From: Aquibacillus rhizosphaerae
GTDB lineage: Bacteria; Bacillota; Bacilli; Bacillales; Amphibacillaceae
NCBI RefSeq assembly: GCF_030282825.1
Contig: NZ_JASTZU010000063.1
Location: 434,001-498,000 of the forward strand
Direction: 5' to 3'
DNA: 64,000 bases
Shown here: positions 29,379 through 38,067 of the stretch, one piece after another
Position numbering within the stretch: position 1 is the stretch's first letter
Layout of the letters: the number at the start of each line of letters is the position of its first letter
Notes under the pieces: model-generated
What the model saw: the letters and a program-made list of their open reading frames with translations, nothing else
Told to the model about the DNA's origin: nothing
The model's database searches: none
Program-made: the position numbers and the translations under genes

Positions 29379-30218
29379 ATGGAGTTGGCTTTAATAAGTT
29401 TACCTGTAGTTTTAAACAACCCATTCACAAAAGTTATAGCGGGGTTAATTCTAAGTTTTCTACTTACTCGGGTACTTCGTAGTGTTGCTAAATTTATTTT
29501 TAAACGGACTGATTTATTTGATAAACGAGATGAACGCACAGTCCAATCTATGTTTCATTCAGTTATAAAATATACGGTTACCTTAGGTTTCATTATTTAT
29601 CTATTGTCTATTTTTGACGTGGAGTTTGGCAGTATCTTAGCTGGTGCAGGTATAGTTGGTATCATTGTTAGCTTTAGTGCAAGAAATTTAATTAAAGATC
29701 TTCTAGCAGGGGTTTTATTCCTATATGAAAATCAATTTAATAAAGGAGATTGGATTAGAATCAATCAGACTTTTGAAGGTTCTGTAGAAGATATAGGGTT
29801 TCGTTCTTTACAAATACGCCAATGGTCTGGAAAGTTACTGATGATAAGAAATAGTCAGGTTCACACAATGCAAAATTATAATAAAGAAAAAATGCGTGTG
29901 ATCGAACACCTTACTATCAGTTTTTATGAGGATCCACAAAGGGTATTTAGCATGCTTGAACAGGCCTGTAACCGTCTTAATCGTGATTTGGGAAATACTT
30001 TGAAAGAAGATAAAGATGGTAATCACATAGAGCCGTTTCATGTTTATGGAGTATACGCTTTAAACGATAAGAATATAGGTTATCAATACACAGTCACAGG
30101 GCTTTGTAATGATGCCTCTTATTTCTTTGCTTCAAAAGAAACTAGAAGGATATTAGCAGAAACAATGTACGAAAACAAAGTTCAGATGGCAAGTGCGTTA
30201 ATAAAAGGAATGGATTAG
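29379..30218 (+). CDS. MscS-family small mechanosensitive channel
   Basis: The ATG at 29379 has TTGGGGTG six bases upstream and is preferred over the ATG at 29337. About 279 residues. Helices near 5-30 and 60-85, then the pore-lining TM3 (FGSILAGAGIVGIIVSFSARNLIKDLLAG) with its Gly/Ala pattern, and the MscS beta domain (FNKGDWIRINQTFEGSVEDIG). It releases solutes on hypo-osmotic shock. The C-terminal alpha/beta domain is present, so the gene looks complete. Confidence 0.9.
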   Translation: MELALISLPVVLNNPFTKVIAGLILSFLLTRVLRSVAKFIFKRTDLFDKRDERTVQSMFHSVIKYTVTLGFIIYLLSIFDVEFGSILAGAGIVGIIVSFSARNLIKDLLAGVLFLYENQFNKGDWIRINQTFEGSVEDIGFRSLQIRQWSGKLLMIRNSQVHTMQNYNKEKMRVIEHLTISFYEDPQRVFSMLEQACNRLNRDLGNTLKEDKDGNHIEPFHVYGVYALNDKNIGYQYTVTGLCNDASYFFASKETRRILAETMYENKVQMASALIKGMD

Positions 30219-30888
30219 AAGCCTTACTACAAGAAAATGTGGTATTGGAAGTATTATGTCGGTAGTTATCTGCTATTAGTACTAAAGGTAAGTAATGATA
30301 TGCAAGGAGAATTTCTGGAAACTATTTCTGAGAGAAATCTCACAGAATGAAAGCTTTATCGGACAACTTCTAGTGAAAACGAGTCATCGTAATTATTTAT
30401 AGATGTAAAGCAGACCATCTATTGTAAAAAAGTTGAGGTATTCAAAAAAGTAAAGGTAACCTTTTCTAAAGAAGTCTGACTATCCTACTTCATTGAAACT
30501 TCTAGTATTTTCACATAGACATTCAGAAAGTTTTGCTAATCAACGATGAGACAATTGAAATGACAGGGATTCTATATCTTTAGTCCATGTTGTCCATATC
30601 TCTAGAAATGTCAGTACCTGAAATAATGAAGTCGTCTACTTTTTCCTTCATTTCAGTTTTCGTCTTCTCTGTGAAATCAGTCATAGCTTTATAAAATATT
30701 AGGGAGTGAAGATCGTCACGTTTCTAAAAAAATTACATAAGAAATGGCACGAATATGGAACGAATTTTCAAAAGGATAGTACAAACTATTGAGAAGAAGA
30801 TAGTAGATTTTAATAACCGTTTCAAATTAGTTTATCTAGTTAAATCGCGGGTATGGTTTAATAGATTTTTAAAAGGAGGAAATCGAGA
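30219..30888. other. 670-bp stretch with no convincing gene
   Basis: A reverse-strand frame at 30580-30684 could encode a 34-residue acidic/basic peptide (MTDFTEKTKTEMKEK onward) but has no ribosome site, so it is more likely a relic. The rest is A/T rich with scattered stops. The DUF488 promoter probably lies near the right end. Confidence 0.35.
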
Positions 30889-31248
30889 ATGCCTGTTCAA
30901 TTAAAAAGAATCTACGAGAAAGCTAACAAGGAAGATGGGGTCCGTGTTTTAGTGGATCGAATTTGGCCAAGAGGTATATCAAAAGAAGATGCACAAATCG
31001 ATTATTGGATGAAGGAAATTGGTCCATCGAATGATTTACGAAAATGGTTTGGGCATGACCCGGATAAATATAATGAATTTAAAAATAAATATAAAGATGA
31101 ATTTCAAGATGGAGAGCAACAAGAACAGCTTGAAAAGCTAAAGGGAATCACTAAAAAGCATAATAAAAATATAACACTATTGTTTGCAGCAAAAGATGAA
31201 AAGTATAATCAGGCAAAAGTTATTAAAGAAATACTAGACCATCAATAA
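30889..31248 (+). CDS. DUF488 family protein (YeaO-like)
   Basis: 119 residues after AAAAGGAGG. The DUF488 pattern is clear: a start of VQLKRIYE, then [16 protein letters not shown], followed by [15 protein letters not shown]. This small soluble family is widespread but of unknown biochemical function. It has its own strong ribosome site and precedes an SDR gene by 137 bases. Confidence 0.9.
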   Translation: MPVQLKRIYEKANKEDGVRVLVDRIWPRGISKEDAQIDYWMKEIGPSNDLRKWFGHDPDKYNEFKNKYKDEFQDGEQQEQLEKLKGITKKHNKNITLLFAAKDEKYNQAKVIKEILDHQ

Positions 31249-31385
31249 GGAAATGGTTACCTTTTCTATTACAATTAAGCCTTATAAGGGACACCCAAGT
31301 CGAGTTACGTTTAATCTCATGTATGTTGGGAAAACAGTCATTAGTATCAAAGAATCTACAAATTTTTCAAAAGGATGATAGTATT

Positions 31386-32129
31386 ATGTTAAATATTAAA
31401 GATAAGGTAGTTATTATAACTGGAGCTTCAAGTGGAATAGGGGAGGAAACAGCAAAGGAACTTGCACAAAATGGAGCAAAGGTTGTCCTCGCAGCTAGAA
31501 GGGAAAACAGACTAAAGGAAATACAGAAAGTAATTGAAGATAAAGGAAATACAGCGACTTATAAAGTGACGGATGTTACTTCTTTTGATGAAATGGAATC
31601 ACTAGCTCAAACAGCACATGAAAAATTTGGGAAGGTAGATGTGATTGTAAATAATGCGGGGCTTATGCCATTATCTTTTCTAAACAAAAGGAAAATAAAT
31701 GAATGGAATACAATGATTGATGTGAATATTAAAGGAGTGCTAAATGGGATAGGCGCCGTATTACCATATATGCGTGAGCAGAAAGAAGGGCATGTTGTTA
31801 ACATATCTTCTGTTGCGGGTCATTCTGTCGGACCAGGAAGTGCTGTTTATAGTGGAACAAAATTTGCTGTTCGTGCCATTACAGAAGGATTACGTAAAGA
31901 AGAGTCTGCAAGTAGCAATATAAGGGCAACCATTATCTCACCGGGTGCGATTGAAACAGAGTTAACGGATCATATTACTGATGAAGATATTAGAGCAGCT
32001 ACTGGAGAAATTAAGAAAATGGCAATAGAACCTGAACATATTGCGCGTACGATTCGCTTTGCAATTGAACAACCAGAAGAAGTCGGAATTAATGAAATGG
32101 TTGTGCGCCCAACGGTACAGGGGAATTAA
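31386..32129 (+). CDS. Short-chain dehydrogenase/reductase
   Basis: The ATG at 31386 (after AAAGGATG) begins the fold directly and is preferred over 31323. 247 residues. The Rossmann NAD(P) motif [12 protein letters not shown], the catalytic Ser in NISSVAG, and YSGTKFA (Tyr-x-x-x-Lys) are all present, so it should be active. An Arg pair after strand 2 (AARREN) suggests NADPH. Substrate unknown; its sequence type is the common general-stress-like SDR of Bacillaceae. Confidence 0.92.
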   Translation: MLNIKDKVVIITGASSGIGEETAKELAQNGAKVVLAARRENRLKEIQKVIEDKGNTATYKVTDVTSFDEMESLAQTAHEKFGKVDVIVNNAGLMPLSFLNKRKINEWNTMIDVNIKGVLNGIGAVLPYMREQKEGHVVNISSVAGHSVGPGSAVYSGTKFAVRAITEGLRKEESASSNIRATIISPGAIETELTDHITDEDIRAATGEIKKMAIEPEHIARTIRFAIEQPEEVGINEMVVRPTVQGN

Positions 32130-32160
32130 AAGGGACATGGGGCAGCCTTGTCCCTTTTAA
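32128..32160. terminator. Terminator of the SDR gene
   Basis: AAAAGGGACA (32128-32137) pairs perfectly with TGTCCCTTTT (32149-32158) and begins in the stop codon. It is one of the GGGACA-type hairpins of this window. Confidence 0.85.
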
Positions 32161-32816
32161 TTTCAAATTCATCCGTTTAGTTGTACAAAAAACGACCCCT
32201 ATGCCCCGCCTACTTTTCACTGTTGTTCTTCTATAATGCTTTTAGTAATTGTCTGAACTGAAAAAAATAGAGAAAAGTACATGATTAAAATAGGGAACCA
32301 GCATCTAAGTAGATAATGATGCGAATGGTCGGCATATCTGGACCTAGAATGATTGATTCCTCAATAAATATCTCAAACGTGCAACTATAACTCGTATATT
32401 TGAAACTGTTCGATAATATGAAGCTCAAAAGTATTGCTAAAAAAGGGGGATACAACTAATCAAAAAATTCCCATAAAACCTAGAAAATAATGTACGAAAA
32501 TATTTAACCCCATTTAATTCCCTCTTAAGTTTAATAAGAACGTGTTCCTAGTTCTCTAAGTAAAAAAACTTTCTACAATAATGATGAAAATAACAAGAAT
32601 TTTTTTTGATGAGTCTAATTTTGATGAGTCTAAATGGATTTTTCTCAAAATTTCAGAAGTAGTTAAAACTAGATTTGATCTTGAATATTCATCTTTTAAA
32701 GTAGATGGTGTCAACAGTTGTGAATCTATAGTCAAAAAAGTAGTGAAAAGGTATAAATATTAGTACAATATCCAGTATGTTCACGAACAGTATTTTACGA
32801 TTACATAGATTTGGAG
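32161..32816. other. 650-bp stretch before the EamA transporter
   Basis: A CGACCCCTATGCCCCGCC segment at 32188-32206 resembles the GGGACA-type repeats. A 60-codon frame at 32581-32763 has no ribosome site and contains an internal repeat (two copies of GATGAGTCTAA), so I do not call it a gene. Nothing else is recognisable. Confidence 0.35.
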
Positions 32817-33740
32817 ATGACATCATTGAAAGGTTTGTTTGAGAAAAAATGGTCGGTTATTGGGGTTGCAGTACTTTGTTCAATTTTATGGGGGAGTGCC
32901 TTCCCAGTACTTAAAGTAAGTTATGAGGAGCTACAAATGGCTCCAGATGACGTGATTGCAAAGATAGTGTTTGCAGGTGTGCGTTTTTTACTTGCAGGTT
33001 TAATTGTCTTGATATTTTTGTTATTTTCTAATCCGAAAAAAATCTTAGTTACACGTAGACAATTTATGGTTTTAATAATTCTAGGGATTGTACAGACGGC
33101 TTTGCAATATTTTTTCTTTTATAATGGCTTAGCAAAAGTATCAGGGATGCAAGGGGCGATTCTTTCATCTAGTGGTACATTCTTCACCGTTATTCTCGCA
33201 CATTATTATTATAAAAATGACCGTTTGAATTGGAAAAAAACAATTGGAATGATTGCAGGGTTTACTGGAATTGCAGTTGCAAACTGGGGGCAAGAGCTTC
33301 AACTTAGTTTTACATGGGACGGAGAAGGATTTATGATCTTTGCTGCAATTACAAGTGCAATCGCAACGATTATGGCAAAAGAATTAGCAATCGGAATCCA
33401 CCCGTTTGCTGTCACCGGTTGGCAACTAAGTATAGGAGCAATCATTATGCTTTTAGTTGGTTTGCCGCAAATCGATTCTGGTGCAATTGTATTTACAGCG
33501 TTTGGCTGGGTACTATTATTATACTCCGCATTGCTTTCTGCAGTTGCTTTTGCACTTTGGTATTCTTTATTGAAATATAATCATGCTGGAGAAATAAGTA
33601 TTTATAAATTTATTGTTCCCGTAGCAGGAACTTTACTGTCTTCTCTATTTATTCCAGGAGAAAACTTAAATATATTTATTCTTGTCGCTATCGCAATGGT
33701 TGCAATGGGAATTGTTGTCGTGAATTTAAAAAGAAGTTAG
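32817..33740 (+). CDS. EamA/DMT-family transporter
   Basis: About 307 residues. Ten predicted membrane helices in two EamA repeats; the first begins ILWGSAFPVLK, the classic DMT opening, and the second repeat contains WDGEGFMIFAAITSAIATI. The start is uncertain: GGAG lies immediately before the ATG at 32817, but a TTG at 32826 has better spacing to it. These proteins export metabolites such as amino acids; the substrate is unknown. It stands alone. Confidence 0.88.
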   Translation: MTSLKGLFEKKWSVIGVAVLCSILWGSAFPVLKVSYEELQMAPDDVIAKIVFAGVRFLLAGLIVLIFLLFSNPKKILVTRRQFMVLIILGIVQTALQYFFFYNGLAKVSGMQGAILSSSGTFFTVILAHYYYKNDRLNWKKTIGMIAGFTGIAVANWGQELQLSFTWDGEGFMIFAAITSAIATIMAKELAIGIHPFAVTGWQLSIGAIIMLLVGLPQIDSGAIVFTAFGWVLLLYSALLSAVAFALWYSLLKYNHAGEISIYKFIVPVAGTLLSSLFIPGENLNIFILVAIAMVAMGIVVVNLKRS

Positions 33741-33917
33741 GAGAGCATGAGGATAAATCCTTGTCGCTGTTTTTTCTATTTTGTTTTCTCCTGTAGAAAA
33801 ACTATACGGAAAATCGTGAAACAGGGATAACTATTGTTGTAGATATACTAAGTATAAAAGTAGGAAAATAGTAAAACTGTAACATTATCTTAACCTTGAT
33901 ATAAAAGAAATGGAAAA

Positions 33918-33942
33918 GGGACAAAGAAACCCTCTTTGTCCT
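33918..33942 (-). terminator. Reverse-strand terminator of the SpoIIAA-like gene
   Basis: GGGACAAAGA pairs with TCTTTGTCCT around a 5-base loop; on the reverse strand CTTTTCC follows. Another GGGACA-type hairpin. Confidence 0.7.
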
Positions 33943-33946
33943 GGCT

Positions 33947-34306
33947 TTAAGAAACTGTTAGCCAATCGATTGCGTCATCTCTTTCTGTGAGATTAAAATG
34001 CTTAGCGTTCATATTTGGTAAAAAACTACTTACTTTTGTAACAAGTTCCATCCATTTTTTGTCACTGATGACAGCAAGCTTGTTCACATCATTCCAATGC
34101 TTGGCATCAAACTTTAAGTCTTCTATTAAACTTTGGACAGAATAACCTTTAAGATCTTTAATCATTAATAATAGGTTAACTTTTCCGTCCGCAGCATTTT
34201 TAAGTTTAAAATATTCTTTGAATTCAATCATGTCTGTCTCGGTAATCTTACCCTCAACATGAACTTCAACTACGGATTCTAGATTATTTGTTCTTAGAGT
34301 AATCAA
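33947..34306 (-). CDS. SpoIIAA-like (STAS-fold) small protein
   Basis: The start is probably the TTG at 34306, eight bases after GGGAGG; the longer frame to 34360 runs through that site. 119 residues: a beta-strand opening (VVEVHVEGKIT), a middle NLLLMIKDLKGYS and a FDAKHWNDVNKLAVISDKKW segment typical of the SpoIIAA-like PF11964 family. These proteins resemble lipid-binding CRAL-TRIO/STAS folds. Function unknown. It has its own terminator and faces the vWA relic on the other strand. Confidence 0.82.
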   Translation of the reverse strand: MITLRTNNLESVVEVHVEGKITETDMIEFKEYFKLKNAADGKVNLLLMIKDLKGYSVQSLIEDLKFDAKHWNDVNKLAVISDKKWMELVTKVSSFLPNMNAKHFNLTERDDAIDWLTVS

Positions 34307-34391
34307 AATGAATTCCTCCCTTAAAATACAATACCCGTCTGTAAGATTTAATAAACACATCTGTGGGACACCGAATCTGCCTTTAAGTCCC

Positions 34392-34736
34392 CCCTACCAG
34401 AGCTTTGGCGATGGACAACGACCTGAGACAGTCATCTTTGTCATTACGATGGATGGAAAGGAAAATGCAAGCCTGGAGTTTACCTATGGTAAAGTAAAGG
34501 AGCTTTTGAACCTCTCATGACTGAAGTCACAAGTGTTATCAGCTTAATCATAAATTTTGACCAAGAAAAGCAATTGACGATTTATATTTCTAGGAGCAAA
34601 TATCGATACTGCTCAAGAAGCTGACAACCTAGGAATTAATAACGATCATGCCTATAGTTTTCAGGCTTCAAGTATAGGTGTTGAGATCATGTATGATATG
34701 GTTAATGAAATTATTGTAACTAAAAATAGAAAATAA
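34392..34736 (+). pseudogene. Relic of a vWA-domain protein gene
   Basis: Two pieces in different frames match the C-terminal half of bacterial vWA-like proteins. The first (to TGA 34518-34520) reads VIFVITMDGKENASLEF, the usual TDGxENAS strand; the second reads FIFLGANIDTAQEADNLGI and ends VNEIIVTKNRK with TAA at 34734. The N-terminal half with the MIDAS start is missing and the join is frameshifted. It is a dead gene lying just before the kinase gene. Confidence 0.8.
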
Positions 34737-34815
34737 AGGGGAATGGGCCTGTTCATAAGTCACGAGTAAAGTATAATAGTATGAAAACTGCAATTGAAAA
34801 AGTGGTGAAAAGATT

Positions 34816-35616
34816 GTGAAAGCTTATAAAAGGCTGAAGCGGGGATATAGGTTACTTACAGACCGGCGTTACAAGCAAGGGGATTTGTTAGCTGGAAAAT
34901 ATTTAGTTAAGTCAGCGTTAGGAATGGGTAGTTATGGGATGACCTATTTGTGTATAAATTTAGAAAGGCAACAGTTGTGTGTCATAAAGCAAATGACGAA
35001 AAGCAAAAAGCAGAAAGTAATACGTGAGCAATACAACCATGAAACGCAAATACTAGAACACCTAAACCATCCAAATATTCCAACATTTTTTGAACAGTTT
35101 ATATTTGAAAAAAATTATTTTTTCTCTATGGAGTACATAAAAGGACGAAATTTAGAAGATGTTTTATTTGCAGATAAGTTCAGTTTTACTGAAAGAGGAT
35201 CGTTAGTTTTAGTTAGAGATTTACTGAATATTGTTGCTTATGTACACTCAATGGGGATTATCCATGGAGATATAAGAATACCGAATGTGATTCTTCAAAA
35301 TGATAAACCTTATATTATAGACTTTGGGTTGGCTGAATTGTTCGAAAATCCAACAGAAACAAGTAAGAGAGACCAGAAGGAAAAGATTGATTTGCTTAGA
35401 GAAGACTACTTTGATATTGGTGACTTATTGTTGTTCTTGCTCTACTCTAATTACGGTACGAACGTAAAAAAAGGTCGTTCTTGGACGGAAGAATTAACAC
35501 TTCATCCACAAACGACTTATTTTTTAAAAAGGTTATTAAACATTAGAGAACCTTATACACATACGTTAGCAGCTATAAATGATGTCAATCGTGCAATAGT
35601 TTGTTTAAAAGATTAG
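34816..35616 (+). CDS. Serine/threonine protein kinase (YbdM-like)
   Basis: 266 residues from GTG, with GTGGTG eight bases upstream. All main kinase elements are visible: Gly loop LGMGSYGMTYLC (about 36-47), ATP Lys in CVIKQM, Glu in the alpha-C region, catalytic loop IIHGDIRIPNVI (HGD in place of HRD), and DFGLAE. The HGD variant is common in bacterial and small-molecule-kinase-like proteins and keeps Asp and Asn, so activity is expected. There is no membrane anchor or PASTA domain, unlike PrkC. It converges with a 63-residue basic protein gene, with two bases between stop codons. Confidence 0.9.
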   Translation: MKAYKRLKRGYRLLTDRRYKQGDLLAGKYLVKSALGMGSYGMTYLCINLERQQLCVIKQMTKSKKQKVIREQYNHETQILEHLNHPNIPTFFEQFIFEKNYFFSMEYIKGRNLEDVLFADKFSFTERGSLVLVRDLLNIVAYVHSMGIIHGDIRIPNVILQNDKPYIIDFGLAELFENPTETSKRDQKEKIDLLREDYFDIGDLLLFLLYSNYGTNVKKGRSWTEELTLHPQTTYFLKRLLNIREPYTHTLAAINDVNRAIVCLKD

Positions 35617-35618
35617 AC

Positions 35619-35810
35619 TTAACTACTGCTGCTCCCGTACCCTTTTCTTTTATAACGATGACTTCCTTGGAATGGCGAATGTCTATGGTGACCACTACTA
35701 CTGAAACGTCTAGATTTACGGCCGCTTGAGCTATGCTTATACCTGCGGTGCTTTTTTTTGCTACTACTACCACTATATTGTTTTATTTTTTTTAGAAATT
35801 TATCAAACAT
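35619..35810 (-). CDS. Ser/Arg/Lys/His-rich 63-residue protein
   Basis: AAGGAG lies eight bases before the ATG, so this is a real gene. The product opens MFDKFLKKIKQY and is then dominated by Ser runs, basic residues, His and Gly, ending in four Ser. No fold or family recognised; it should be disordered and strongly positive. The composition suits nucleic-acid or polyphosphate binding, or a kinase substrate, and it lies tail-to-tail with a Ser/Thr kinase gene. That link is inference. Confidence 0.75.
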   Translation of the reverse strand: MFDKFLKKIKQYSGSSSKKKHRRYKHSSSGRKSRRFSSSGHHRHSPFQGSHRYKRKGYGSSSS

Positions 35811-36192
35811 TCAAAAGACTCCTTTCCATGTAAATATGAATACGAATATGTTAATCATAATGTTTCAAAAAGTTCAATCTTTTTTGTTGAGTGTAATACA
35901 AATATTAATTATTACATTAAAATTAATCAGCGAATTTTCTGTTGGATTTTCAAGTGAAGATAACCTCAACATACTACTAGTTCTGTTTATTACCACATGT
36001 TTTAAAAATATTCCCTGTGGTAATTTTTTTAAAACATTTCCCATTTAGATTAAGCAAGAAGAAAAGTAATCATGAAATTCATCATTCAGAGGGGTTAATA
36101 AACAAGCGATTTTTGAAGGTAATTACGTCTTGTAGAAACAATTTAAATAATCCCTTACATAATAGAGAGATTTGCTCTCATGTAACTAAAAA
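35811..36192. other. Non-coding A/T-rich stretch
   Basis: Overlapping frames exist but none has a ribosome site or a protein-like composition. It should contain the promoter of the reverse-strand 63-residue gene. Confidence 0.35.
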
Positions 36193-36223
36193 ACAATCCC
36201 CTCGTAGTTTTAGAGGGGATTGT
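36193..36223 (-). terminator. Terminator of the 25-residue peptide gene
   Basis: A perfect 11-base stem, ACAATCCCCTC with GAGGGGATTGT, and 9-base loop; on the reverse strand TTTTTT follows directly. It ends the small reverse transcript starting near 36363. Confidence 0.85.
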
Positions 36224-36285
36224 TATAATAAGTTTCTATATATCTCATTAATGGCTTCTTTATAACATAGTTCTTAAAACTGACT

Positions 36286-36363
36286 TTATTTTGCAAAAGC
36301 CATTCTTACGGCAAGTACTAAGAATGAAAATGAAAAAAGATTAATATTCTTTGTTTCGTTCAT
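36286..36363 (-). CDS. 25-residue hydrophobic peptide
   Basis: On the reverse strand AGGAGG lies eight bases before ATG at 36363. The product MNETKNINLFSFSFLVLAVR plus MAFAK is a short polar start followed by one hydrophobic stretch and a Lys end, suggesting a membrane peptide. A perfect terminator lies 63 bases downstream, so the transcript unit looks complete. No family recognised; many Bacillaceae encode such tiny sporulation or stress peptides. Confidence 0.6.
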   Translation of the reverse strand: MNETKNINLFSFSFLVLAVRMAFAK

Positions 36364-36523
36364 GGTTAGTTCCTCCTAAGTGTCTGAATATTTAAACTAA
36401 TGCAAGGATAGCATGGTACTTGAATTATTAAAACAATCATGTAAGGAAACTTAACATGGTTTTTAAGTTTCTTTTTCCGAAAATTAATGCGGTTTATTTA
36501 AATAACTGTACACCAATAGATAG

Positions 36524-36573
36524 AAAACCCAGATAATGAGTGCCATTGTATCGGTACTCATTATCTGGGTTTT
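36524..36573. terminator. Long perfect terminator hairpin
   Basis: An 18-base perfect stem (36524-36541 with 36556-36573), extendable inward by a few pairs with one G-U, flanked by A and T tracts. It ends the reverse-strand CAP gene and could work on both strands. Confidence 0.9.
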
Positions 36574-36580
36574 AGCTTAA

Positions 36581-37711
36581 CTATTTTGTTAAATAATTCT
36601 CCGTGTAATATGGTTGTGATTCTTCATTAAAAGCAACACCGACAGCGAGTGCTTCAAAATCTGAATGTAATTTATTTTCGCGATGTCCAATCGAGTTCAT
36701 TAAACCTTCGTGGGCGAAGATACTACTTGGTTGACCTGCTGCGAGGTTCTCACCAGCCATTCTATACGTAATATTATCTTCTGTCATTCGATCAAAAGGT
36801 GATTGCCCCTCAAGGTTTGTATGGCCAAAATAGTTGTTGTCAGCCATATCTTTACTATGGTCGCGAGCAGTTATTCTTACTGACTCATCCCAACTCAAAA
36901 CGGAAAGGTTGTGGTTTACCCTTGCGGCATTGGTAAGGTCGAATAGTTGATATTCGAATCCAGCTTTTAATTCCTCATTTGCCTCCGCAAAATACGCTTC
37001 TTTTTGTTGTTCGAGTTCTTCACTAATAATTTGAATCGCTGTTACTGTCAAATTTTCATGCTTATCGAAAAAAACAGTTACATAATTGTTATCGATATGG
37101 AACGTGTTATATTCTTGATTGTTTTCAATCTGATAATTGACAAACCCTTTTCGAATACTTTTAAGTGGCTCATTTAACATGGAAAGAACTGAATCTCTCG
37201 TACTGTTGAAGGTAATCCCTTGTGTTGATGTTAGTAAGTCTTGATTCGTATAAAGTCCGATCACTTCATTGTCATCATTATAAGCGGTCATGAAAAAGTT
37301 ATGATAATTTTCATGGTAAGCAACCCAATTGACCCCGTATTCATTTAATGAAGTACGTTTGGGTTGGCCAGCTTGTTGTTCTACTTTAGAACGGTCGTCA
37401 CCAAGCTCGATATTATGAACAGAAAACGACTGTTTAGATGGTCCATCAAGTTCAGGTTTATCAGGTGTAGGCTGGCTAGGTTCTTTAGTTTCATCTACGT
37501 TATCTTTCAATTTATTCAATAAAAGTTGAATTTCATTATTTATAAATTCTACTGTTTGAATCACTTTTGGATTCTCTTTTATTTCAATAACATCTGAGCG
37601 CATATCTTCATAAACGCCTTGAAAACCAGATTGGTTGAAGGTTTCTCCATAAAAATGCCAAAGAGCACCTACAATAAGTATTAAAAAGATGATACTCCGT
37701 ACTTTTGGCAA
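36581..37711 (-). CDS. Membrane-anchored CAP-domain protein (YlbC-like)
   Basis: The TTG at 37711 is preferred since GAGGTG lies six bases upstream; an ATG at 37729 sits before that site. About 376 residues. One N-terminal membrane helix (VRSIIFLILIVGALW), a polar linker rich in Pro/Lys/Glu, a CAP-associated domain (about 115-240: EYGVNWVAYHENYHNFFM) and a C-terminal SCP/CAP domain with DMADNNYFGHTNLEG, AGENLAAGQ and NSIGHRENKLH. CAP domains hold a His/Glu cluster; the role in bacteria is unclear. A second CAP protein lies near 56.2 kb. Confidence 0.9.
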   Translation of the reverse strand: MPKVRSIIFLILIVGALWHFYGETFNQSGFQGVYEDMRSDVIEIKENPKVIQTVEFINNEIQLLLNKLKDNVDETKEPSQPTPDKPELDGPSKQSFSVHNIELGDDRSKVEQQAGQPKRTSLNEYGVNWVAYHENYHNFFMTAYNDDNEVIGLYTNQDLLTSTQGITFNSTRDSVLSMLNEPLKSIRKGFVNYQIENNQEYNTFHIDNNYVTVFFDKHENLTVTAIQIISEELEQQKEAYFAEANEELKAGFEYQLFDLTNAARVNHNLSVLSWDESVRITARDHSKDMADNNYFGHTNLEGQSPFDRMTEDNITYRMAGENLAAGQPSSIFAHEGLMNSIGHRENKLHSDFEALAVGVAFNEESQPYYTENYLTK

Positions 37712-38067
37712 ATTAGACACCTCATTCATACTAATAAGTAAGTTATTATTGTAGCAAGTTTTATATATATAAACAATAGCGGGGACGAAGGGACAGTTCT
37801 CTTGCTCTTTTAATTTTATATCAATAATATGGCAGATGATAATTCGATATTTTTAATATGTTGAAAAAGCAGGAAATTGTAATGGTTAGTTGAATAGAAT
37901 AACTAATATATCTTTTTATCCATAAATCTACTTGATATGCTTTAATATTACAAATAAGTATATTATATTTCATTTTATAGACATTTTATTTATTGCGGTT
38001 TGGTTGTAGATTTTATTGGGTAGATATAAAAAAATAGGTGTAATGGAGTACACGTGGAGGGCGCCTT
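37712..38067. other. Divergent intergenic region between CAP and LTA-synthase-like genes
   Basis: It must hold promoters for both divergent genes. At 37779-37802 the segment GGGGACGAAGGGACAGTTCT is a clear member of the GGGACA-type repeat family. The right half is very A/T rich. Confidence 0.4.

Noticed and set aside
32581-32763. 60-codon forward frame
   Set aside because: No ribosome site, an internal duplicated DNA segment and no recognisable composition; more likely random.
36017-36265. 82-codon forward frame
   Set aside because: It runs antisense through the peptide terminator hairpin and lacks a ribosome site.
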